This document shows, piece after piece, positions 54,875 through 64,000 of a DNA stretch of 64,000 nucleotides. Within the stretch, counting starts at the first letter, position 1; each line of letters begins with the position of its first letter. This DNA comes from Oscheius onirici (taxonomy: Eukaryota; Nematoda; Chromadorea; Rhabditida; Rhabditidae): positions 2,852,001-2,916,000 of the forward strand of contig OW051472.1 of assembly GCA_932521025.1 (NCBI GenBank), given 5' to 3'. Both the position numbers and the translations under genes were made by a program. The notes under the pieces were generated by a model. It was not told where the DNA came from, made no database searches, and saw only the letters and a program-made list of their open reading frames with translations.

Positions 54875-57084
54875 TTTCAGAGGGAGCAGCTACTGTTGTG
54901 CTTGGAGTTCGGATTGCTGGAACTTGTCAGATTTTATTTGAAGCTTACTTTGTCTTGGAAAAAGTCCCAAGTTTATTCGTTTCTGACAAGACAAGATACT
55001 GAAATATCTAGTCACAACAGTAACTGCTTCCTCTGAAGAAGGTCATCTCTCCTTGTCCACTCTGATGCTACTACTAGCTAGTAGGGGGCGTAAACTATTC
55101 GTCTGTTTTCAACTCCAAGTTCAACATTTCTTATCTTATCCTGACAACTCTTGACTAACAAAGTCAAGATGTCTTTTCTGGTTCCTTCACTAGTCAGCCG
55201 GTCTCTTCTGATCCCGTCTGGGTAACAGCGGCGACTCTTAACAATACGCCAAAATTTCGTGGCCACGGACAAACAAACAAAGTCAGAGTCAGCCACAGAC
55301 ACCTTAGCGCTTTAATAATTTAGATAAGCTTTTCTTTTGTGCAAACTAGGTTATGAAACTATTCGTCCGAGCCTACAACTATTCGTCCGAATAAAATTCG
55401 GACTAATAGTTTACACCCCATCTAGTAGCTACTCGTCTCCTTCATCAAACGACAGTCATGGAAAAAAAGTGAAGAAACAGATGGAAAAATTTCAGGTAAG
55501 CATTACCAAAATAACACTGTTCTGGAGAATCTTAGCGTAAACTTCTAGAAGTGGTAGGGTGACATAATATGCTCACCATATTTGTCACATTTTGACGTAG
55601 AATATCACGAAATTGACCAATTCTGTTTTCTGATCGGTTCCGATAAGAATCTAGTGACCTCAGACCCGGACATTGTTCTAGCCTCAGGGGAACTCGTTTC
55701 TCTCCCACCATATGGTCAATGACCCTCGAAACTGCCAAGCTAACTCTTTTCTTTGACCTCGCTAATCCGTGCCGCCGGTATTGGATCCATCGAACGGCGG
55801 CCGTTCCATACCTGGGGCAGTCTTTGTCCACGGGGGCGGGTTCTCTTGGCAGTTTTTCCACAGGCATAACACCTACTGCCCTGGCAGTTTCTTCTTCAGT
55901 CTTTCGGACTTATTTTTTCAAGCGGCAGATAGATTAGGTCTCTGATCGTTTTAGACTGGGCTTTTCTCCGAAGAATTTCAAAGTTTATTCTTGTTCAAAA
56001 TGGTCCGTTCCTTTACTATTAGTCACTAGCTTTCCCTTCCTCATGCAACAGCCCACTCAATCATCGTTTACCGTACAAAAACAGAGTCCGATTAGGCAGA
56101 GACCAATTATAGTCTGTCTGCCAAAACAGTCGGCTTTTACTTGTCATTGAAATGTATTATTTTCTTCTAACAAAGCTTCTTAGATCCTCATAGAATCTAC
56201 GGAAATCGGACTGTTGATGTATGAACGATCAAGAACATCTAATGACGGAACCATCGTAACAAGATTTTCTAGTTGATCTCGTTTGATGAGTAAGCGTTTT
56301 TTCTTTGTCGTTGTTGTGGGATACATGATTCGATGTAATGTTGGAAGGTTATTTTCTCTGTGAGCACGTTCTCGTTTTTTTTCCTTTAGAAAGACTCTCT
56401 GTTCTCGAGTCTGACACCTTTTTCTTAAAGGGCAAGGATGTACACTCGTAGCTGTTTCGATTCGACTAACACTACATAAATATAAAGTTTTACCGTTTTT
56501 AACAGTAGCCGATTTTACAGTTTACTCTACATATATTACATAACTGACATGTTCAAATTCACCCACATGTAGACATACAGAGATCCTCTATACCGCTCGA
56601 ACAAAACGAGCCTCCAATCAAACAGCTCGAAGAACCATCAGCTTACCCACAATTATCCTAAACACATTTCCCGCTCTTAAAAGATACCGGCCAGTTTCTC
56701 CCTCCATCATTAGAGTGTGTAGCATTGCCCCATCCGGACGGTAATCACAGACTTTTCTCCAGACTGGAAGATGTAAATTACCAGGAGAGAGGAAGACTCT
56801 CTCAGTGTTTTGCCAATCCTTGGGCCAGTTCTGATGGCAATCTCCCTTCTCCCATTTCTTCGGTTCAAATCGTAGCCTCGCCCTTTTTCTCCTCTCTGAT
56901 TGCGCCATCTGTTTCCTTCTCACAATCCTAGCCGTCCCTTTATCGCCGTCGGGATCTCTTTTTGTAAGCTAAAGGCGCGTGCGAGTGATTTTGCAATAGT
57001 TTGACTTCCTTGTTTGTGGTGTAAGAAGAAATATTTTCAGAGCCGGCAACAAACCAAAGAGCTAAGGACAGGCAAATTTTCCGG
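54875..57084. other. Gene-poor interval
   Basis: It contains the TIR element at 55069-55440. Minus-strand frames at 55532-55867 (MPVEKLPREPAPVDKDCPRY start) and 56618-56923 are open but show no splice context or family, so I do not call them genes. Confidence 0.4.
55069..55440. mobile_element. Small TIR element with ACTATTCGTCCGA repeats
   Basis: The left end 'ggggcgtaaactattcgtc' is mirrored by the right end, which reads 'ggggtgtaaactattagtcc' on the minus strand, beside diverged CTAGTAGCTA-like flanks. The right side holds more copies of 'aactattcgtccga'. An internal stretch ('caaagtcagagtcagccaca') resembles 32875-32895. No transposase. Confidence 0.5.
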
Positions 57085-58981
57085 ATGTTACTCTTGATAC
57101 TTCTTCCGTTGGTCTCAGGTAATTTCGAAGTTAGCTTGACAGCATAGAACCCCGTTTCGAGGTTTTTTTTCTGTGTGATCAAAGGGTTTGTTTTCTTCAT
57201 GACACTGTCTGGGTTTTCATTGCAACCTAGTCTTCAATGGATTCCAGGCTACTAGCATTGGGACACAGAGACTAAAACAATCAAAAGAAAAAGGATTGCC
57301 TCACTTGGTACCATAAGCTTCACATAGCTTCATATATTTTGTGGTTCTGAAAAGAGGGTTATCAATTTTGGTTGTGAGAAAAAGAGAAAGAGTAGACCGA
57401 CTATCACTCTGCAAAAACATTTTCAGGGAGAGGCCCACCGGGAATGCGACCACCAAGTAGTTTTGTAGCAGAATCTTGGTATCCGAGTAACTTGCCGACA
57501 GTGAAGCCTCCCTGGAAACAGCCCGGCGTAGACATCAATCTGTTCAGAACACAAGAGATTTCCGACAACTCGGTCACAGCTCCAATGGAAGAAGAGGTCA
57601 CTTCCCCTCCTCCGAAAACAACCAAAATTGGAGCTAGTTTTTTGGAAGACAACATTACGGAGATTTTGGTCAATGCGACAGAATCCTCCAAAGAGGTTCA
57701 AGAAGAAGGATCAGGAGAAGAGAGTGTGACGAATGCGACAGTCACAACGATTGTTATCGCCACAGTTCACACAACATTCGAGAAAAATTCAACTAAAATC
57801 GAAGAAGAACCATTCAAGAGCGGTGAGGAGATCTTTGAGATTGAGAAGAAGACAGAAAAGACGGAGAAAATGAGGGGAGAGAGCAAAGAGAGAAAAGGTT
57901 TGCTGTCTTTGATTCTATAACTACAGAGCTTTAGAAAATACGAATAGTTCGATGTGTTCCGATCTGATCTTCGTAATTGATTCCAGTGGAAATGTGATCT
58001 CTCAATATGAGAAACAGAAGGAGCTTGTTCGTCACATTCTTATTTCCATTGGAGCGTCAAGGAGAAGAGTAAGTTGTGGAGTGTTTGTTGGTACTGTAGC
58101 TTTGAGTGGAATTATTTCATTGCCTCGTATTCGTATGCACTCAATATGGGCACTTTTTTACAGCATGCAAGAACTCTCTCGAACCTAATTCTTTTGAGTT
58201 AAACAATGAGTTTGCACTCCATCCTATTCAATAATAGCCGAGACGGTAAGTTTGTCAGAGGATGAGGTTTCTAGGACCAGTTAAAAGTATAAATAAAGTT
58301 GGGATGCGAGAAAAAGTTTTGTGGAAGGAAATTTGCTAGTCACTTATTTTTAAAACTTGTGGTAACTTGGTCTGCCAATTATGAAAGATATCCGTTTCTT
58401 CTAGTCCAGTTTTTGGACAAAACAACAACAACAACCTTTATGAAAGTTTCAAAAAAAAACCAACTGCACTTTTTCAGTTCGGTCTGATAACCTATGCTGG
58501 CCGTCGGAAGCAGCGCTGGAACATCTCCCCTCGACACAATGTCTCCCGCGATTTGTATCTCAAAAAACTCAAAAGTTTGTCCAATCACAACCTCCAAAAC
58601 ATTCTCTATTCAGAGGCTCGTTTCCTAGGAGGAGTGACAGCAACAGGATCCGTTTTGAACTTCCTCGCTAAAGAGGCTGTCAGTTCCAATGCGACAATAG
58701 TCCTTCTAACCGACGGCTTTTCTTTCGATGAGGTGGAAGAAGCGGCCGAGAACATTCGGTGAGTTATCCCCAAGAAAAACAAGAGAAAAGTTCAGAGAAC
58801 GTTCAAATTTCACGGAAATTTACGTGACGGGTGACTACTTTCCAATTGTCAGGTAAAAATTAATCATCACTGAAAACAAACCCAAAATAGGCCTGTTCTG
58901 AACACAATTACCGGGAGCCCCGAACATGTCTTTTTCGGGGCGAGTCAGGCAAAAAAACTCGTCGAATTGTTGAAATGTTAG
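57085..58981 (+). CDS. Secreted von Willebrand factor A domain protein
   Basis: The signal peptide MLLLILLPLVSG is followed by a Pro/Thr/Glu-rich region with several Asn-x-Ser/Thr sites, and then a vWA domain: CSDLIFVIDSSGNVISQYEK (MIDAS-like DxSxN; the usual last residue is Ser), FGLITYAGRRKQRWNIS, GGVTATGSVLNFL (MIDAS Thr) and TIVLLTDGFSFDEV (MIDAS Asp). The end is FFGASQAKKLVELLKC. Many nematode secreted proteins pair vWA with a C-type lectin, but none is seen here. It is probably extracellular adhesion-like; partner unknown. The stop lies 25 bp from the stop of the opposite-strand chemoreceptor. Confidence 0.82.
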
Positions 58982-59006
58982 AAAGAGAAACTCTAATAAA
59001 TTTATT

Positions 59007-60430
59007 TTATTCTGAGCACTGTTGAATGGGAATCACCTGGACATTGGATCTTCGGAAGAAACTTCCAAAGTGCCAGGTTATCCAGGAACGATATGGACGA
59101 ACAAAGGCTATTGAAATGCAGGGAGAGAAAATGGGAATGAGTGAGACTGTAAAGAAAACAGAACATTCGAGGATGGGATGAGTCCAGACGGTCGACTGAC
59201 TGTAGATGTAGAGGAAGAAAGTGATGAAGAAGAGACTCGGGAGGAAGGCTTGCCAGGAGAGGACCTGAAAGAGAATGTTTTGTACAGGTGGTAAGTCCTT
59301 TAAAGTAAAAGTAAAGATATTAGTGCTCTTATCTTGACAAGTTCCTTCTGTAGTTTGACATTTTTTTGAGAGACTGTCTGCTTTCCAAGGTAGTTCAAGA
59401 TGAGTCTTCTGACGAGAAAGACAGTTATGTAGATCGGAATCGCTGTCCCTCCCATCAGGAGAATACTGTAGGCGATTCGCCAGTCTCTAATGTCCTTGAA
59501 GCCATAGACTGCTTCGTCTGAACCCGTTGGTACAACAGTAAGTTTGTCTCACCTCTGAGATCAAAGTCAGTGTAGTACACATTGATGATGTCCATGAGTT
59601 TGTCTTCTCGGTCTATTGATGGTAATTTTGTTGCCTAAATCTTTTGGCTTGACTTTTTAAAGGAACTTACAAAGAATACGATAATGAGAAAAGACGGTAC
59701 GGAGGTAAGAAATATGATTACCAAAAGAGAGATCAGATTTGGAGGCTGGTTTCTGATGACGTAGTAGCGGTAGACAAAAGAGCCGAGAAGAGTAAGGAGA
59801 AAGTGGGAAAAGGTGGCGAAGAAGACGGATATACTGAAAACGACCCTAATCTCATGGCAAAACACTTTTCTAACAGCAAACTGATCAAAACCCTTGTAAG
59901 ACATTTAGCAAAAAGGTTTTCTGGGGGTTTCTATCATGCTGAGGAAGTTCCTGACATTCGTTTTTGTCTGAAAACCTCTCAAAACTGACCCGACGAAGCA
60001 GTATTCCCTGTCGATGTGCTTGCAGATCCCTCTAGACGCCACGACAAGTGTCCATTCATATCCAATCACTCTGTAACTTTGTTATTTGTTTCCCTATTAC
60101 GCATTTTCTGTTTTAGACTCACGAAATCTTGGGAAAATATCTGATTACCGCTGTCTCTTTCCCAGTCTTACTCATCACGAATACTTATCTGGGAACTACG
60201 GCATCCCAACGCGAAAACAACGAAAATACCCACCTTGGTACCAGTAAAATCATCATGACGGAAGTAAGCATGTCGTTTACCACCGTATTTATCAATAGAA
60301 TACGGTAGGTTCGGATTTTTGTGGGCGATTGGGTGAGGATGAGGTAGAGAAGAAGACAGTTCACTGAGATACCAAGAAGTCCGATCAGGGAATCGATGAT
60401 GAGAGAGAAGAAACGCCAGTCGACAGTCAT
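59007..60430 (-). CDS. srd-like: Seven-transmembrane chemoreceptor (srd-like)
   Basis: The start is MTVDWRFFSLIIDSLIGLLG, with TM1-2 signature LLLYLILTQSPTKIRTYRIL and LINTVVNDMLTSVMMILL, as in the nematode Srd and Str superfamily. Later exons give ICKHIDREYCFVG, SVFFATFSHFLLTLLGSFVY plus RYYVIRNQPP, LISLLVIIFLTSVPSFLIIV, IAYSILLMGGTAIPIYITVF, VLSWQAFLPSLFFITFFLYI and FSPCISIAFVRPYRSW. The tail ends PIQQCSE. The exons around TM3 (about 60000-60230) do not join cleanly by eye. It is predicted to sit in sensory cilia and signal through G proteins. Confidence 0.78.
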
Positions 60431-62539
60431 GGTCTCTGAAAGATTAATCCCGTGTGAGCTACTAGAATAACACCACTTTAGTGATCCCACACTTCGAACG
60501 TTTCCTTGTAAGTTGTCGGATTAGTCTATTGGACTCCAAAGCTATCAAAACAAGAAAGAAAGTTTAGATATTTTAAGAAGATTGAAAAGAACAGATGGAA
60601 GAAGACTGCAAAAGAGATTAAACGTAAGCTGTCTTTTCATTTAATCAGAATCGCTAAAAACAATGTGTGGTTTTGTGTGATGCTTTAGGTGCAATAGTTG
60701 CGTTCCCCAACGTCAAGAAGATTTCGAGAAATAACAAGAAGCGGAGAGAGTAATTTGTCGAACAAATGTATCTTGAATTGATGTGAGTATCTGTATCCCA
60801 ATTAAATGGTGACAAGCAAGCAGCATGTTTCCACGGAATTCGTTTTTGACACTGATTTAGATCAGAAGACGCTCAAAACAAGCCAGTTGTTCTGGAGAAA
60901 ACGAATAAGCTTAAGTTCGTAGTGGGGAAGAGAAGCAAATAAATGGGCTGAGAAATACACAATGAACCGAATTTTGTTCATTTTGACGAGGGAGATACTG
61001 TAACCTCTTCTCAGCATATCTTTTGAATTGACTTGCAAAAGTGAACAGACTGCAACAATAGTAAAGTTGAAATAGAAAGTAGTTCCAAAATCAGTAATCA
61101 GTGTAAGATGAGAACTAACAATAAAAGTAGGTTCAAAGTGTACATGTAAACAGCGGATGACGTCGGCAGGCAGGTTATGAGTTCATCATCAGGGCAGAAT
61201 ATAGCCTCTCTTCTCTGCACAACATCAATCAAAAGGAAATCGGATAACGTCTTCATCGGGTTCAAAGAATGGAAAGAAAGGTGGGAGAACTGACACACTC
61301 GGTGAACTGATCCGAAAAGACCAGTCGATTAGTCAAGCGAGTCAATGGCTATAAATGGGAGGAGGAGCGTCAGAGAGACGGAAGTGGCGGTCTGTTGTCT
61401 GATGATGATGGGTGGGATAATGGTCAGGTGGGAGGGAGCTGCAGAGGATCTGGCTAAAAAATTGTACTCTGACATGGAGAAAGACCAAAAGTCTTTGTAG
61501 ACTACAAAGAGTGTGAACAAGTTTTTCATTGATTTTTTTTCTTTGATTCCTTGTGCCTTCGGCCTATACATCTGGGAGGAAGAAGTATGTTCTCAATCAC
61601 ACAAGCAACTGATAAAGATAATAAAAGGGAGTGAATAATATGGACTGCGTCTTGTAAAACAGGCTCTTTTGGGCAGGCAAACTTCTGATGAAAATAGTCG
61701 TTTGTGGCTTGTCAGGTATGTAGATGTGAAATCGTTGAAAAGTGTTTACTGTCATGCCTCTTTTGATCAAGTCGTTTACTACAACATGAAGGGTACAGAA
61801 GAGAGTGGAACTATTTTATTACAGTACTTGAGCGTCTGAGCAACTTTAGGGACGAACAGCAGAGTACTCATCGAGGTCACACAACGAAGATAAAACCAGG
61901 TAAGAGAGGAGGAAAAGGAAGTACAGTCTAACTGCCAACGATAGAGTTAAAGACTCTTCTAGAAACAGACTGGTCGACTATGAGCACTGGTCTTGCACTG
62001 GTCTCTCGAGAGAGCTAAGAAATAAGTAGGCTACTGAAAAACATCCTGGCAGACAAGAGACAGAGAAACATACCAGTAAAACTAGACACTTCTCCCTAAT
62101 AACGCTTCTGAATACGGTAGAACATCTAGACAAACTGAAAGCGAGACATGAAGTAGAACTGCTTAAAACTTTTGAGAGAGCTTCTTTCAGAACCAGAAAC
62201 TGACTGTGGAGCATCACATTCAGTTATAGCTTAATCGCATTAGACAGCGCAGAAGTAGGTAGGCTATCGTTGCGGGTTCTACTGGACAAGAGACAAAGAG
62301 ACAACTGTGAAATCGGTAGAGAAAGAAGTCAACGCTATGAGAGAAGTCAGAAGACTTAAAACTGCTACCAAAGAATAGTTCTGACAACGGTAGGAACACT
62401 GTAAAAGACTGACAGCGAGACAAGAAGTAAAACTACTGGAGACTTCCACAGGGAAAGCTACCAAACTCACAGAAGAACACTGACCGTTTTGTAGTGTTTA
62501 TACTGCATCCGTCACTCTGATCACAGAGAAGAAACCGTT
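60431..62539. other. Intergenic interval with diverged tandem repeat
   Basis: Frames near 61100-61570 on the minus strand have hydrophobic stretches but no receptor signature, so no gene is called. A tandem duplication occupies 62000-62460 (separate entry). Confidence 0.35.
62000..62460. repeat. Two diverged tandem copies of about 230 bp
   Basis: Shared landmarks in the same order are 'gtaggcta', 'gacaagagaca(g/a)agaga', 'aacggtag' or 'tacggtag', and 'gcgagac(a)agaagtaaaac' or 'gcgagacatgaagtagaac'. Both copies carry a similar minus-strand frame (SCLAFSLSRCS; SCLAVSLLQCS). Confidence 0.5.
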
Positions 62540-62851
62540 TTAGACGAGAGAGAAGCTGATTCCGGAGACGAGACAGACTGCCACGACGAAGATGCCGATG
62601 AGCATCTTGGGGAGAGTGCTCTTCATCCGCGACTTTTTGACGACGACGGCCGTCTTCTGGAAGACCGAGGCACTCATGTCCAGAACTTCAGCACGCGCAG
62701 CCAGCTGGTCCAGTCGCTCCCCGCGATTCATCAGCTTCTCCATATTCGTCCGCATGACTCCGATGACCTCGTCGAGCTCCTGACGCCTCTCGGCAATCTG
62801 CCTGTCCGGTTCGTAGCCGATCTTCGCGACTTGGTAGGGTAGGAAGTCCAT
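62540..62851 (-). CDS. Synaptobrevin/VAMP-like R-SNARE
   Basis: A single-exon coding part of 103 residues starts MDFLPYQVAKIGYEP, and a SNARE motif follows (LDEVIGVMRTNMEKLMNRGE; RLDQLAARAEVLDMSASVFQ). Its zero-layer Arg is conserved, and a C-terminal membrane anchor (LIGIFVVAVCLVSGISFSLV) leaves almost no luminal tail. This is the layout of synaptobrevins, which drive vesicle fusion. The start at 62851 is preferred because an acceptor-like 'tactag' lies just upstream on the minus strand. The juxtamembrane segment (VKKSRMKSTLPK) lacks the Trp pair of neuronal synaptobrevin, so it may be a non-neuronal form. Confidence 0.85.
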   Translation of the reverse strand: MDFLPYQVAKIGYEPDRQIAERRQELDEVIGVMRTNMEKLMNRGERLDQLAARAEVLDMSASVFQKTAVVVKKSRMKSTLPKMLIGIFVVAVCLVSGISFSLV

Positions 62852-63066
62852 TGGGGCGAGATACTGACTCCTAGTACTCAACAAACTGAATTTTATTGCT
62901 TGTAACTTGCAAAACTTTTTGTTAGTTTTGTATTTTTTTAGTTAGGTAATTTCCATTAAAAGTTACAGAAGTTTGCTTTTTGGAAGAAAACAAACAAAAA
63001 GTTACATTAATCCAGAAGCCATTAACATAGTTTGCTCCGTTGGAAGAAGGCTCGTCTAGTCTACCG

Positions 63067-64000
63067 ATGGCCGAATCTTTTGATCGACCGCCGCCTCAGC
63101 CAGCGTCTGAGTCCAACAGACCGATGCCGACCTCCCAGAGCAAAAATGAAGAGGAACAGAAACAGAAACAGGAGAAAGGTAGGTCTACTGGATGTCGAGA
63201 CAGAGTGTCAGTCCAACTTTCAGAGCCAGAACGTGGTCGATTGAGCAACAAGATCCAATTCATCCTGACCTGTCTCGGGTGTGCCGTCGGTCTCGGCAAC
63301 ATTTGGCGCTTTCCCTCTAGAGCATTCGAACATTGCGGATCGGCCTTCCTCATCCCCTACCTGATCTGTGGATTCTGCTTCGGACTGCTCGTCGTCTATG
63401 CCGAATTCTTCATGGGACAGTACACCGGAGTTGCGGCGACAAAAGCCTTGAAACGCTACGCACCGGCCTTGCAGGGACTCGGCTGGGCTACTGTTGTGCA
63501 GGAAATCTTCCTCAGTAATTACTACGCGGTCATCATCACATGGAGCATGGTCTATCTGTTCTATACCGTCGCGGGAATGAGCCATCAATGGAACGAGTGT
63601 CACAATTGGTGGAACACTGAGAGTAAGTTACTTTTCTATTCTTTTTTCACTAAGAGGTCCTTTCAGGCTGTGTTACTGCTTCCAATTATACATTTTGCAA
63701 CGCTCAGAACACTTCGATGCCCTACTACGACCCCTTCAGTCAGAACTGCACGGAAGCTGCTGTCAACGGCACAATGAGATCAACGAGAGAATTCTTCGAG
63801 AACTACATCACGAAGCGCTCGAACGGGATCACAGACTTTAACGAGGTCAACTCCACCGTCGCTCTCTCTCTGCTCTTGATGTGGGTGGTCATCGCCTCAG
63901 CTCTGATCAAAGGCGTCAAAGTTCTCGGCTACTTGAGCTAAGTGACGGCGACTCTTCCCTATCTGATTGTCATTGCTCTCTTCATTCGCGGCGTCACCTT
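63067..64000 (+). CDS. snf-like: SLC6 sodium-dependent transporter, 5' part, with in-frame stop
   Basis: The window ends inside the gene. The N-terminal cytoplasmic tail is Gln/Glu/Lys-rich. TM1 reads GCAVGLGNIWRFP, with Gly at the position that is Asp in monoamine transporters, so amino-acid or similar substrates are likelier. TM2-3 (FLIPYLICGFCFGLLVVYAE; LSNYYAVIITWSMVYLFYT) follow, then an extracellular loop with several Asn-x-Thr sites and two Cys. TM4-5 read LSLLLMWVVIASALIKGVKV and then, after a TAA at 63939-63941, VTATLPYLIVIALFIRGV. The family continues straight across this point (GKVVYxTATxPY), so the stop replaces what is usually Tyr. It is either a pseudogene, an error or an alternative truncated form. 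Confidence 0.8.

Noticed and set aside
55532..55867. 111-codon minus-strand frame, with a CYACGK word in another frame, considered as a retroelement zinc knuckle
   Set aside because: The cysteine pattern is incomplete, and no reverse transcriptase or LTR lies nearby.
56618..56923. 101-codon minus-strand frame
   Set aside because: It is basic and open but isolated. No homologue is recognised and no exon partners are visible.
61098..61571. Possible second chemoreceptor on the minus strand
   Set aside because: There are hydrophobic stretches, but none of the srd/str loop motifs, and the pieces do not join.
1..64000. CRISPR arrays, operons with Shine-Dalgarno sites, riboswitches
   Set aside because: The window is eukaryotic. 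The repeats seen are fold-backs, SINEs and TIR elements, without regular spacers.

Overview
The window is a piece of a nematode genome. The signs are short introns (often 40-60 nt) ending in TTTTCAG or TTTTAG, AG acceptors directly upstream of several start codons that fit spliced-leader addition, and nematode-type gene families: an expanded-type nuclear receptor, receptor-L-domain membrane proteins, an acyltransferase-3/SGNH protein, an srd-like chemoreceptor and a LEA-1-like protein. The species cannot be named from sequence alone. All gene models below were spliced by eye, so exon ends are predictions.

Layout. 0.2-3.6 kb (+) LEA-like stress protein; 3.8-5.4 (-) SAM methyltransferase; 5.6-7.4 (-) lipid phosphate phosphatase; 7.9-12.6 (+) Integrator subunit 2, with two antisense tRNA-Thr-like genes in one intron; 12.8-14.6 (+) Ly6-type GPI protein; 14.6-19.6 mostly repeats, plus a small Cys-rich secreted peptide at 16.6-17.6; 19.7-21.1 (-) divergent forkhead protein A; 21.3-23.6 (-) broken receptor-L-domain gene fused to a LINE tail; 25.4-28.6 (+) acyltransferase 3; 29.1-30.9 (-) forkhead protein B; 32.0-33.4 (-) alpha-tubulin acetyltransferase (MEC-17/ATAT type); 33.4-37.7 gene-poor, with a long perfect inverted repeat; 37.7-42.2 (+) Pumilio-family RNA-binding protein; 43.5-45.4 (+) prostaglandin E synthase 2; 45.7-49.7 two unrecognised divergent genes that seem to share a small repeated module; 50.0-50.2 (+) 47-residue protein; 50.3-52.7 (+) nuclear receptor; 52.8-54.9 (-) intact receptor-L-domain protein; 57.1-59.0 (+) vWA-domain secreted protein; 59.0-60.4 (-) chemoreceptor; 62.5-62.9 (-) synaptobrevin-like SNARE; 63.1 to the end (+) SLC6 transporter with an in-frame stop.

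The genes do not form one pathway; this is an ordinary gene-dense nematode segment of housekeeping and lineage-expanded genes. The most interesting signals are regulatory and repeat-based. Two perfect UGUACAUA Pumilio sites lie just upstream of the start codon of the Pumilio gene itself, and two more lie in the likely 3' UTR of the LEA gene. A dispersed family of tRNA-Ser-like SINEs recurs as head-to-head inverted pairs. There are also several fold-back elements, two apparently perfect long inverted repeats, and two genes with in-frame stops.
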